Source of the DNA: Malania oleifera
Taxonomy: Eukaryota > Streptophyta > Magnoliopsida > Santalales > Ximeniaceae
Length of the DNA: 64,000 bases
Assembly: GCF_029873635.1 (NCBI RefSeq)
Contig: NC_080422.1
Location: 3,638,001-3,702,000 of the forward strand
Direction: 5' to 3'
The notes below the pieces were generated by a model, which did no database searches, was not told the origin of the DNA, and saw only the letters and a program-made list of their open reading frames with translations. How positions within the stretch are numbered: position 1 is the stretch's first letter; each line of letters opens with the position of its first letter. Of this stretch, positions 10,701 through 22,526 are shown one piece after another. The position numbers were made by a program, and so were the translations under genes.

Positions 10701-10940
10701 GGCTCGGCAAGTTGTGCATAAGAAGACGGTCACTAAAAAAAATTCTCCCAGGGGCAAGAGACTCATTCGCTCCATGGACTAAGCCTGAGTAAGAAATCTC
10801 TCATTAAGAAACCACGCATCATTACTTTGGATCAGGTCATCATCCAGATCAAACACAACTATGCTCCATAAAAGCCCAACAGTAACAACTTTCGAGCTTT
10901 GGGAACATGGTTCAAAACTTCGAAACTAATGGGGGGCAAC

Positions 10941-11365
10941 TGATATACCCCAAATATATCACCTATCCTAAAAGGAGAAGGCATGTGCCTAGCATTAATG
11001 GAGGAAATCACCTACCAAGTCAATCGCTCGACTAGAGCCATTGACACCCGCCATATATTGACCAGAGTGATCCACGTATGCGCTATAATGATTAGAGTGA
11101 TCCACGCCAAGCGCTATAAATGACAGATCTACCAGGGGCAAACTTGACCAGTACAAAAGAGGTACTATGAAGAGGCTAAGGTATCTCATTCTAACCAAAT
11201 TTCACCGTTGCCTACAACCTCTCTAAAACACTCTTTTACTTAGGCATCAAAGAGATCCCCTGAAGTACACCCCGGGTCCTTCAAGTCGCATTTGTTTTCA
11301 TCCTTTTCAGGTGATCGGGATCAGAAAGCTCGCCGGAGGTCAGGTTGATATTTTTGGTAGTAACA
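10941..11365 (+). repeat. 3' LTR of the 7561-11365 element
   Basis: Begins TGATATACCCC right after the purine tract at 10928-10940 and ends GGTAGTAACA. It is followed by the TSD CTAAT. Confidence 0.92.
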
Positions 11366-11370
11366 CTAAT

Positions 11371-13330
11371 GATGTATAAAATTAAAATTTTGTCACTAAT
11401 CTATAGTATATTTAATTTTCTTTTCCATTTTCCTTAATAATATAAAGGTGGGTTTCTTCAAAATTTGATTTTTTTTTTTTAAAAATATTCTCAAGTTCCA
11501 AACATGACTTGTAGTTTAATGAATTCCAGATGTAGTAGAGAATTTATTTACTCATTACTACTCAGAAAACCTGTAGTCTCTATTAACGTTATAATTTACT
11601 TAGTCATTAGACTATATCTGAATTCCAGAATGAGACAAAACTACATTTTCTTTTTGGGTCCATTAGAGGCCCACAATGGGTTTGGGTTACACAACGGAAG
11701 GTAAGCCGTCTCCCATTCATGCCCCATCCAACCCCTCCCCAAATTTAAACTTGACACCTCCAACATAAAAGTTTCAAATCTTTAACTATTAGAATCATAA
11801 CTATATTAATCATATGGTTGGAGAGATCTTGGATTTAGATTTGTATTTGATTTAATATAAAATTATATTGAAATTTATCCAAATTTATCTAAATTTGTAA
11901 AAAAAATATATAGAGAAAATACTACAGAATAGAAAACGTTTCAAGACATGTTACAATCCCATTTTCCTTAAATTGTTATTTGTCAGCACCAGATTGGTGT
12001 GTATTGAGTCAGCAAATACGTTTTTTCAGGATACAATTAAGTTCAGAATATAATTTGATATTAGTTTGCATTATACAAAAATGAAAAATTGATCACAAAC
12101 ACCATTAAAAGAATCTGAACAAAAATATGTAATTCTATTTCTACAAAAAAACAGAACCCAAAATTGAAGAAAATATAATTTGTGAAAGCCTTATGAGAAA
12201 AAGAGAAGAAGAGAATGACTGAATATTTATGTTGGATTCTTGGAGTTAATTTTGCCTTTAAATAGATAGAATTATGCCTATTCCTAACAGTTATATCTGT
12301 TCAAATTTAAAATTTGACCGTTACATTATTTATACGGTTCAGATAGCACCACTTGATCTTACAGAAAATATAAGATTAATTTTAAGTCATCTTATTATGA
12401 TCAATGATCACGATCTCGCTACGATGAAAGCGTGCTAAGTGCTACGTGCGCGCGTATGCGGACAATGCGAAGTACCCTCCTAGGGTGTACTAGAATACAC
12501 ATTAGTACTATCTCTTTACCAATTTTAAGAGAATATTTCACTTTATCATTTATTAATGACTTTTATTTTTTCATTCTTTCCAATGTGGAACAAACCCACG
12601 TAACATTAAATGTTCCTAATAAATGTTTTAGAAAATGCAGAAATGAGAGATTTTGAAAATCCATAAAATTGGTTATTTTAGAAAATATTTCAACAAAATT
12701 TTAATTCAAGATCTAAAATCAATGTTCCCAATCGCAACGTAATATGCTCATTCCCATTTCCAAAAATTTATTCTCTAATGACAAGTATAAATTGTATAAT
12801 CTAAAGATTTTCATTTTTTGGTTGTTCATTAAGCCTGAATTATACAACAAATATAGTTCATCTCTCATTTCAAATCTCTTCATGTTCCTTTCGAAATTAG
12901 AACTCGACCGAATGATGACCTAATCATTTGACAGCTATCCTATGAGCATTTTTATTTTGGACTTCCCAAAAATTGCACTATGCCAACTTCTCCCATGTCC
13001 CATATTGCAATCAAACACCAAAGAGAAGTGCTTCTAAAATGTTTGTCACACATATAAGATGCTTTAAGTTTCTAAGGTCAAGAATTTCGTTTGAGGAGCA
13101 CATGGGGTAGGGTTTGACCAAACCACAGATTCTGCTAGTGCTCACATATACATTTGGTCATAGATGCCTTGATGCAGAGCATAGAACAGAGCCTAGCTAT
13201 GTTGTGTATATATATAAAACACTTCTTCCTCTCTTAGCCTTTCTACCTATCTTTGAACTAATTATTGGACTTCTAGAGGAGAAGTATTTTACTTTAATTT
13301 TTTATTTCAATTTGTTAAATAATTTAAAAT
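11371..13330. other. Non-coding AT-rich spacer
   Basis: No recognisable gene or element end. Short open frames near 11504, 12432 and 13114 show no family motif and no codon bias I can see. A brief GC-rich patch lies at about 12430-12490. Confidence 0.5.
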
Positions 13331-13339
13331 ATGTTATTA

Positions 13340-14115
13340 CTTACAATTAAATAACGTTTATTTTCTTATTTTGTTCGAAAGAAGAGAAAAGAAAAAAAAC
13401 GATAGTTAGAGTTTGTTCAATTATGAAAAATAATTTTTATTTTAGTTTTAATTTTTTAAAATAGTCATAAAATTATCAAGTTACTTTTCCATTTTTAAAA
13501 TAATTTTAAGTATTTTATTACTACCAATTAATCAGTGTTTATTTTCTTATTTCGTTGGAAAGAAGAGAAAAGAAAAGAAACTATTTAGGGTTTGTTCAGT
13601 TAAAAAAAATAGTTTTTATTTTAGTTTTAATTTTTTAAAATAGTCATAAAATTATCATGTTGCTTTTCCGTTTTTAAAATAATTTTAAGTATTTTATTAC
13701 TGACAATTAATCAATGTTTATTTTCTTATTTTGTTTGAAAGAAGAGAAAAGAAAAGGAACTAGTTAGAGTTTGTTCAGTAAAAACAATTTTTATATTAGT
13801 TTTATTTTTTTAAAAAATAGTCATAAAATTATCATGTTGTTTTTCCATTTTGCATGAAGAAAATTTGGAGGTTAATATTTATTTATTTATTTTTATTTTT
13901 TCTTTTATATTCAAATGAAGTATTTTACTCTTTTTCTAATTTTCATTTTTTAAAAAAAGTTTTTGGTTACAATTATTCAACATTCATTTCTTTTTGGTCG
14001 GAGAGAAGAGAAAAGCAAAGAAGCTAATTGGGGTTTATTTAGTTGTGAAAAATTAATTTTTATTTTATTTTTAGTTTTTAATAATAGTCATAAAATTACC
14101 ACTTGTTTTTCTCTT
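13340..14115. repeat. Tandem repeat of about 180 bp, three copies plus one diverged
   Basis: The word GAAGAGAAAAGAAAA recurs near 13380, 13561 and 13741 at a period of about 181 bp. Each is followed by a GTTTGTTCA-like word and by TAGTCATAAAATTATCA. A fourth, diverged copy covers about 13965-14115. Confidence 0.8.
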
Positions 14116-14481
14116 TATAAGATTTGCATAGAAAACTCCGAGAGTAATATTTCTTTTAATATTTTTTACCTTTTATGCACAAGATTAAAAGGTCAAAAAA
14201 ATAAGATGACAATTTCGTAATTACTTATAAAATTGAAATAGAAAATTAAAATCATTTTCTGTAACCAAACGAACTTAATTTTCTTATAATCAATCCTCGC
14301 TTCCTGTTTTTATAATTTTTTCCGTACCCATAAAAGTTCAAAAGTTGAAACCCTTAAACTGTTTACAAAATGAATTTCAAGTCTTGAATTTAAATTTATA
14401 TCAATTTAAATATAATTCGATACAAAAATATATTGTTCGATTTATACAAATTCAAATTCAAGTTCAATTTTATACTAGATA

Positions 14482-14483
<2 letters not shown>

Positions 14484-14526
<43 letters not shown>
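14484..14526. repeat. (CT)n microsatellite
   Basis: About 43 bp of uninterrupted CT dinucleotides. Confidence 0.95.
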
Positions 14527-14532
<6 letters not shown>

Positions 14533-15206
14533 TTGGGTGTTTTGGTAGCCCACATGTTTGACTAATGGTGCAATAGTGCAGCTGCTCATGTCTTCCAAAT
14601 TCCCACTCACCCACTTCCCAATCTTAATTAAATAATATGTGCCCAATTAGTTTATTTTTCCATTAATTAAGAAAAGCATGCCATTGAATAATCCAATTCT
14701 TCAATGATTGCCAGTATTTTTCTATGGTAGCTACCCCTCGAATCTTGCTCCTGCAGGGACCCTCCCTCTCTCCCTTCAAATTAGGGTTTAGGGTTTTATT
14801 TCTAATCCCTTTCTCTTCATGACTCATGAGATCAATCATCTCTCCACCCTCTCCTCCTTGACAATGGGTTGTTTGAGAGAAAAGAAAAGAAAATAAATAT
14901 TTTCTATTCTATTTTTTTGGGTCTATATCAAATATTGTTAAAAATAAAAAAATATTTTAATATAAATAAAAAATTAAGAGAAATTAAATGCTAATAATAT
15001 ATAAAATCAAATGTTTGTTTACTGATTTGGTGTATTTTGTATTTTCTCTGATAACGCAATACAAAAAGTGAATTTTTTCATAATCTTTTCTCTTTTTTTT
15101 TTAAATAAAATATTTTAAATTTACATTAAATTTCTTTTAAAAATCTTGAAATTCATGTTTCTAATACAAAAACAAAGGAAATTTCTCATCACTCGCACTA
15201 AACATA
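14527..15206. other. Non-coding spacer with a telobox-like motif
   Basis: TTAGGGTTTAGGGTTTTA near 14784 is a double telobox (AAACCCTAA on the other strand), a motif found in plant gene promoters. No gene follows on either strand within reach, so its role is unknown. Confidence 0.45.
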
Positions 15207-15222
15207 AAAACAGAGAAACAGA

Positions 15223-15435
15223 CCCCTAGGGTATATTTCAAGTGGTAGTGCGGACTGCGGGAGTGCGTCTCACGAGGTCAGGTATTCAAACCCTCCCGAG
15301 TTCGTTTTCACCCTTGAATTCCTGAAATTTATCTCCCTTTAGAATTGTAAGGTCGACTTTAAGGGACGCGAGATTAGTCACGTGAACCATAAAACAGATA
15401 CGTGGAAACCCGATACGTAATCCAAAAAAAAAATT
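15223..15435 (+). mobile_element. tRNA-derived SINE
   Basis: A polymerase III box A-like word (TTCAAGTGGTAGTGCGG, about 15236) and box B-like word (GGTATTCAAACCC, about 15281) lie about 45 bp apart. The 3' end is an A-rich tail (15424-15433). It is flanked by AAAACAGAGAAACAGA (15207-15222) and AAAACAGAGAAATAGA (15436-15451), a 16-bp TSD with one mismatch. Length is about 213 bp, within the plant SINE range. Confidence 0.75.
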
Positions 15436-16084
15436 AAAACAGAGAAATAGAGTTGAAGCCAGAGCAACTCTGTTTTAGCTTGGGAGAGATGATTATCCTG
15501 GTTCGTGATTTGCGACATGGTTAATTAAAACCTGGATTGGGGTAATCCTGATTAATCAACTGGCTTCCTCTGGAACATTATTGGGCAATCAATACCCCCA
15601 AAAAATAGAGCAAGAACCAAATCTAACTATCTAAGGGACCCGCGAAGCATGCCACATTTTTATTTTTATTTATTTATTTTTGTTTAATCAGATCATCATG
15701 GCCCAATCACAAAAGTGTGGGATCATTGATAGATCAATCATGATCTTGATTTTTATTTTTATTTTATTTATGGCGTTGGATAATCATGATCACGATAATA
15801 ATCTTTGGGACCAAATGGAGTCATCACCAAATGTACAAAAATGATTGGTGGAACCGTGGAAATGATAATTTTGGATTCATATCTAAATAGAGTTCAACTC
15901 GATTTAATTTATTTTGGATTTGGTAGAGTTAAATTTGAATATTTAATTTGAATTTTTTATGCAGGTTTAAATAAAATGAAAAATAAAAATATATTAATTT
16001 TTATTTAAATTCACATAAATTTAAAATTTATTAAAAATTACAAATTCTAAACTTCCAAATACAAGATAATGTTGTGTTTCAACT

Positions 16085-16265
16085 CTTCAAAATTTTACAC
16101 TACTAGGTAAAGGTGAAGTTGAGCCGATCGCAAGGTCTCAGGTTCAATTCCTCATGTATGATTTGTTTGTAGAATTACTAAAAATGAGTCAACTCATTTG
16201 GTGCTACCTAAATGCGTCAGAAGTGTTGAGAAATTCACTTGTAAATTTATCTCACATTGAAAAAA
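16085..16265 (+). mobile_element. Possible second SINE-like element
   Basis: TAAAGGTGAAGTTGAGC (about 16108) looks like a worn box A. GGTCTCAGGTTCAATTCCTC (about 16133) contains a good box B. The body has a perfect small hairpin, AATGAG-TCAA-CTCATT, near 16184-16199. I found no clear TSD, and the 3' end is uncertain. Confidence 0.4.
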
Positions 16266-16790
16266 TATATTAAAAGGATAAGTGCTTATATACATGATCA
16301 GACTTAAGACTTAAGACTTAAGTTTTTGAGTCATGTTGGCACTTATCTTCGTGTATCAAGCCCACCATGAAGACCCACTTGATGCTAATAAATGGTATTA
16401 GAGTCGATGATTTGTAATTTTGGGCAAGCGATATCTTAAAGTTGAGGTGAGAGATAGGATTCAATTGGGAAGAAACTTGGATCCGGGAATGGTTTGCCCC
16501 CACATGTATTATGTTCATTCAGATAATATTAAGAGGAGAACATAAAAAAACATAGATAGAAAAACACAATGCTTAAATTTTATTAAGCAGAGCAATTTCA
16601 ACATATAATCTGCAGACGCAAACTTTTCCTAAATGGAGACGAGTATGGCAAGATTGAATTTTCTCTTTCATCTTCTTCTTTTTCTAGGAAAATTTTTAAC
16701 TTGAAAACTAAATCATAAGAACCAATCCCTCTATTTATTCTGATCCTTAAGAGGATCCTGCTTTGCCATACAAGTTCATCAAAAGTCATA

Positions 16791-19700
16791 TCATGAGTTT
16801 TCCCTACTCTCGATTGGGCAATCTATTGTTCGGTTCCAGGGCCATCCGAATTCCTCCAAGAATGCCAGAACAACTCCGTTCGTCCATTCAAAACCAGTCC
16901 GCATTGCATCATTAACATTGACAAGTTAATTCTGAATCAGTAGGGAAAAATAGAATCACCTTGTCAGCTATTTTTCATGCTACATCACAACTGCCCTTAA
17001 CCAAAAAACCACACTCAGCATGTGAACTGGGAAGGCGTGTAGCTTCTCAGTCAATCCCAAAACAGTCAATTCCTTTGGGTTTTTTGAGGTTTTTCGCAAC
17101 TGCAATTCACTGAAATTCTCTTCTTTTTTCCATTTGCTCTTTGGAGAACATCTTGTTCTCCTCTAATTGTACTTTGTTTTTTCTGTGTTGGTATTTTTCT
17201 TATCCAAAAATTAAGGGTTGATGGCATTCTTACCTGGGCTGCATACTCACCGCCACTGCCGGATTTTCCACAGGCTTCAACATCATATTTCTAGTGCATT
17301 GCACCCCATCTTCTTGTAGGTAGCATAGCTCGTTCTGAGCCACCTCACTGCAATGTCTTCTGCGAAAGATCTTGCTTCTTTTGATCCAGACTTCACCAAC
17401 CCTTCAACAGTCATGTGTTGGAAGGGGTGCCCAACCATTTGTGAAGTCCCTGCTTGTGTAAAAATTTAAGTTCATTAGGAAACATGCGCGTGCACACATA
17501 TGGTATCTAAAGATAACAAGTCAAGGAGGAATGAAAGCGGATAAATAAACCATCTTTGTCCCGAATTTGTCAACGAGGTTGCAGTCCCAGCAGCAGGGAG
17601 CAGGCTTGAACTTTGGAAGCTCCTCATAACATTATCCACAAAAGAAACATCTTTGTCTGATTACATGGTAAAAGCATACTCATTTGATTTATAAAGGAAA
17701 GATTCAGCCACTATGTACATCTAGTGTCATGTTTAAAATATGTACAAACCCAAGTGACACAAGTTGATCCACAAAGGAATGAAGTTCGAAGCAAATATGT
17801 TCTGATTCTGGTTGGAAGTTTTCCATGTTTCAGCTCCCTAAAATGCATTGAGAGGAATGAATCAGAGAAGAGCTATAGGGGTTTATATTTTGAGATGCTA
17901 TCTTTCATAAACTTTTTGCGATGATACCTACGTTCTTGCATTTAAATCCATCACTGAGCCAGTAATCCAACCATGGTTGCATCTTCCGTTCCAGAAAACA
18001 TAGTTCATTGCCTTTTTTCTCATATGAGAAGCTTCTGAAAAGCGCTGAGCTAAGATTTTATTTCCAGTTACATTTGCCAAGAAGGATATGTCAATTTCCA
18101 TCTGGATTAGAGGACACAATGGCCCATAAGTGCACCGATTACTGAATTCAACTAACACTTTCACAGAGGTGTTTTCCAAATCATACTCCCAAAATGAAAG
18201 CATTCAAGTCCATGGGTATAATTGATGTAGCAGCCAACGCTGTGAGGTTGGAATTTTCTCTACAACAAGATATTAACTTTTTAACTTCACTGTCCAATAC
18301 GTGCAGATCCTAAATCTGAAACAAGATTGATCCCAAAATTCTACAAAAATATTAGTGGTGGAAGCTAAAAATTCTGAGACTTTCACTAAGGAAAACCTTG
18401 CCTCGAAATGTGCAAAACAAAGGCTCAAAGTAAGGTAGGCTGTGAAATCACCAAAAATGTGAAATCCAGCTAAAAGTACTAAGCTATACCTTACCCATCT
18501 TGTACTGAAATCCCATCCAAACTCTGCAGTGGAAGCCAATTCCTGGTAAAGTTTTTGCTTCTCAGCAGCATTCGAGAGCTTGGAAGCAGGTTGCTCGTCC
18601 TGCAATACGATACAAATCATCAAATTACAAACCCTACAGCAATCCACCATTCATTCACATGATGCAAATCCTAAACAAAGGTAAGCAAGCAGGAGAGATG
18701 GACACACTATGGTTGAAGATTCTGGTCTGGGTTTATTCCACATTGCGTAGTATCGACTTAAACTGTGATTGCAACCTTCAGCATCTTGGATTGTCACCTC
18801 ATGTATATCTACAACAACAGGAAAAATGAAAATTGTTTAAGCCAACAGAGTGAAAAAATAAAATAAATAAATAAAGACTTGTGCAAAGCATTTCAAAGAC
18901 CTGTACTGGGAGCATCTTGCAATACCTGATTGCCAAAATTCATATTCTTTGAGGAGTGCAGGGAGAGACTTTTTAACAAGTTCTATATCAGCAGTCCTAT
19001 TGTACATGGCACGGATCATTGCACTTAGAAGAGGAGGCTCACTGAAAAAAGCCAACTTGTCATCAGATTTCCCCTATACAAACAGGTGAAGACAGTGGAG
19101 GTTGATGCATTTAAAATTAATACATTGCGAAAATAACATTCATGCTTCATAAGGTTAAGGATAAGAGGGCAAAAAAATAACTTACAAGGTCAATCAGCAC
19201 ACTGAAACGATTTTGCAAGATGGAAAACTAGAGCTTTAAGTGTCAAGATACTCTTCTTATGTTATTCTAAAATAGCAGCATCTCCCAGATTTTTAAACAA
19301 AGCCCAGGAAGGGTAGCTGCAAATTAGCCAAAGAACAGAAAAAGAGGAGGAAGAAGAAGTTACATGGCAATCCCCCACTGGCACACCATACTAAACTTCA
19401 ATTTATGGATTTGCCCTACAAAGCAAGGAAGTTCAGCAAAGAACCAAGCACTGAAAGAGTACAGTACTTTCTATTTCTATAATAGGCCCTGGCACCATTG
19501 AGGACATAACCATATGCATCTATAAGGGAAATGAGATTAGCCACAATTGCTTTTGCAGTATCATACATTTTACCCCTGCATAAAAAGCACAGAATATATT
19601 GACTATATGTTACTTCTGACAATTTGGCAAAGCAAAATCATGTAGTTCACAACACATCCTAATTAATGAATTGCATATGGCACATGCCAAACCATTGTGA

Positions 19701-20996
19701 ACCAATTTCTACCCATTCTCTCCATCTTCAACCCTGTTTTTCAAAATAGATAATTCTGAAAATAGACCTTCTAGTTTGCTTTTGCTCTATTTAAAATTCG
19801 TTAAATCTGAATTTTCAATTGTTTCAATTAATATTACATTTCTAAGATAGTGTTTGGAAGCATGGATTTCAATGTTCAAATTTAAATTTGTCTTAATTTG
19901 GGAGAAATTAAATATAATTTTGTATTACATTTTGTCCAAATACATATAAATCCAAATCCAAAACTTAAAATCCGTACTCCCAAGCTTAAGGTAAATGTCT
20001 AATTGTGGTAGAGAAAAAGAATGAAAGCATTTTTTCAAAACTTTTAGAAACTTAGAAAAGATATTAATATATAAATTTATAATTCAATTCGAATTGAATT
20101 TTAGAACAACTCCGTTAATCTAGATTAGTTAACAGTATAATTTTACCTTTGCAGTTTAAGAGTGAAAAATATTGTGAATGAAAAGAAATAAAAAAAATTC
20201 ATATAAAAATATAAAATTATAAAAATTAATTTATTTCATTACATTTCATTCTTCATCTACTAAACACATCGCTAGTTGTTCAAATTGACTTCAAAGAGCA
20301 TAGATGCCTTTCAATCTCTTCTTTGTCTTGATTGAATGCCAATGTATAAAAGGTGCAATGATTGAAGATCGGATTTTTTATGCAAACATAAACAACTAAA
20401 ATAACTTGATTAATTTAATTTTTCAAGAAGGTTCCGATACTAACCCAAGTACCCAGTAAGAACCCAATAGTAAAACTCTCTAACCCGGGACACAAGGGGA
20501 AGCAGAGTATGGAGCTCCGGCTGCTTCCGCAGGTCATCCGAAACTGTCCGGCTCAAATTCTTCCAAAGGGAATGCACCTCCAAAGCCCACGCCCTCACCG
20601 CCGGCGAGAACCCACTCGGCGCCGGCACGAAGTCCACCGGCAAAGCGTACACCAGATCATCCCCTGCTTCGCGGAGGTATTTCCCCGAATACTCCTCCAA
20701 AATTTTAACGGGCACCGACCCGTTTTTGGACCTGGGCAAGTCGTAGAAGGCTTTCTCCGTCACAGAGAGGTTGAATTTCAGCGGCAAGTCGATGTAGCGT
20801 TTTGGGTCGAAGCCGGAGGGGCCGAAGGTGTTGAGTACGGTTTTTTGGAGGCATGGAGGAAGGAGGCGAGTGGGGTTGTGGGTCTTACGGGAACGAAATC
20901 CGGAGGATTGCACTGCAAAAGGGTTTTAGAGGCGAAAATGAGGTTTAAGAGTAAAGGAAAGAAGATGAAGAAGATAAAGGAGTGAAAAGCCGCCAT
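16791..20996 (-). pseudogene. TRE1: Trehalase (TRE1-type, glycoside hydrolase family 37) pseudogene, 11 exons
   Basis: Trehalase splits trehalose into two glucoses; the plant enzyme is usually membrane-anchored and faces the apoplast. Exons I could place on the minus strand: 20996-20441, 19575-19468, 19041-18926, 18808-18708, 18599-18490, 18259-18187, 18101-17932, 17837-17750, 17656-17551, 17449-17234, 16898-16791. They total about 1750 bp, near the family's 560-600 residues. The start ATG opens a hydrophobic N-terminus (FIFFIFFPLLLNLIF), a likely anchor. Family text includes LPLKFNLSVTE, GDDLVYALPVDFVP, RAWALEVHSLWKNLSR, YGYVLNGARAYYRNR, LPALLKEYEFW, NHSLSRYYAMWNKPRPESS, GWDFSTRW, LTNSGQRW plus DFTNGWAP, and GVVLAFLEEFGWPWNRT. 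Lesions: a frameshift near 20845; about seven residues missing before SRVREFYYW; one base lost inside the YYWDSYW signature (about 20466); a frameshift near 17985; a frameshift near 17425; TAG at 17291-17293; and the last acceptor changed from AG to GG (16899-16900). With this many lesions it is a dead gene unless the assembly is poor. Confidence 0.88.
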
Positions 20997-21430
20997 GAAG
21001 GGAGGCGATGGGAGGTTTTGGATGAGGTTGAAGACGGGACAAGGATGATTGAAGCTGAGCCATGATTGAAGACGGGACGAGGATGATTGAAACAAGAAGG
21101 ACGAAGAAGAAGATGAAACTTGAAAGATGAAGCTTGAAAGATGAAAATGAAGAACGCATTTAGGAATAATTAGTGGGGCTGTGGGACACTCCTTTTTATC
21201 AGTGCTAACATAATAAAATTTGGTAAAATTTTAATTTGATAAAATGAAAAAAAAAGTACAGTGAAAATTTCTAAACGCAGGAAAAATAAATTGTACATTG
21301 GAAATGAAGATAAAAAAAACAGAAAAGGAAAAAAAATAAAATTAAAAAAGCGGGCCAACATTGTATTTTCAAAATTCAAACCGGCAATTAGATAAGTGAA
21401 AAATATGTAGAAATTAAAATAAATAGTGAT
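20997..21430 (-). other. Upstream region of the trehalase pseudogene
   Basis: A GA-rich stretch at 21040-21160 lies directly upstream of the start codon on the minus strand and could be its former 5' UTR. No clear TATA box was identified. Open frames here are low-complexity shadows. Confidence 0.4.
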
Positions 21431-21904
21431 TGATTAGGTTTAGTATTGATTGACTTAATCAATATTAAACTCATTGGATCCCAAGCATATAAATAGAGGT
21501 TTTTTGAAAGTGAGACACATACACACACACAAACAAAGCTTGAAGTGAGCAATAGAAAATTGAGAGCTTGAGAATTGTGAGATTGGAGGAAAATTTGTGA
21601 AGGAAAAAGAAGAATTCGGAAGAGTTCGGACAAAGGAGGTTGAAGTTCGAGAGTTAAAAGTTTGAAACTTGAAATTTGAAACTTGAAGATCACTAAAGAT
21701 CAAAATCAAAGAAGAAATTGAGAGCTACCATCAAGCTTGAAGAGAGAAAGAGTTTGAAGATGGTTAGTTTTTGAGTTTTAAAATTTTGTTTAATTTTGCT
21801 TTAAATTGAATAAATTTTAAAAATTCTTTGTAAAGTCAAAGTTTTGATTTGAAACGGACCATTGACCTGGATCTAACTCCGCTAGCCCAAAGACCATGAC
21901 CCAA

Positions 21905-21931
21905 GACCTAGGTCCAATTTGGACCTAGGTC
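21905..21931. other. Perfect 13-bp inverted repeat
   Basis: GACCTAGGTCCAA, one T, then TTGGACCTAGGTC. Each arm contains the self-palindrome GACCTAGGTC, so the site is a palindrome of palindromes. Confidence 0.8.
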
Positions 21932-22482
21932 CATTGACCATGAACCCTGAACCTGGACTATAACTCAACTGAGTTTGAGAGAGTAAGGCTTATTTGATCC
22001 AAGTCCATAAGCTCAATTGGACTTAAGCCTACTTTCAAGAATAAGCTTATTGGGCTCGACCCAATTAGCTAAAGCACCTTAAATAAAAATAGAGTCCAAT
22101 GGCCTTGCGGGCAAAGCTTATTTGAGCCAAACTCAATTCAATCTTAGCCACCTTGGCCAAATTCGTTTGAGCCCAATTAATTGGAGTTAACCCGGAGCTT
22201 AACACAAGCTGTTTGTTTTAAAGGAAAATCTAGGAAGATTTTCTCGAGAAAATACAAGCAAGATAAATAATAATAATAATAAAGAGAATAGAGAACTTAT
22301 CTCAATTTTGAGTTCGATAATTCAAGGTTCTCTGTTCGTACTTTTCCTTTTTATAGTTCATATCTACAAAACAAAATAAAATGAAATGAGAATTAAGAAA
22401 AAAAAAATGGAAAAAATCAGAGTGAAATAAAGAGTAAAGAGCAGAGAGAAATTCATAGAAATAATAAGAGACCGAAGAGTAG

Positions 22483-22486
<4 letters not shown>

Positions 22487-22523
<37 letters not shown>
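22487..22523. repeat. (GA)n microsatellite in a GA-rich tract
   Basis: About 37 bp of GA dinucleotide inside a broader purine-rich tract (about 22375-22745). The open frames in it are low-complexity shadows. Confidence 0.9.

Positions 22524-22526
<3 letters not shown>

Larger units (their letters stand above)
7561..11365 (+). mobile_element. Non-autonomous LTR retrotransposon with gag relic and tandem arrays (TR-GAG/LARD-like)
   Basis: Two 425-bp LTRs (7561-7985, 10941-11365) are flanked by the 5-bp TSD CTAAT (7556-7560 and 11366-11370). A gypsy-type primer site follows the 5' LTR, and the purine tract ATGGGGGGCAAC precedes the 3' LTR. The interior, under 3 kb, has a broken gag and then three tandem-repeat zones. 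No protease, reverse transcriptase, RNase H or integrase motif is present. It therefore needed enzymes from an autonomous gypsy relative. Confidence 0.9.

Noticed and set aside
15223..16265. tRNA genes
   Set aside because: The polymerase III-like boxes are too diverged and cannot fold into a full cloverleaf by eye; a SINE with tail and TSD explains the first better.
16387..16410. TGGTATTAGAGTCGATG, similar to a tRNA-Met primer site
   Set aside because: No LTR end with a partner copy was found next to it and no gag follows. It may be a very old relic but cannot be supported.
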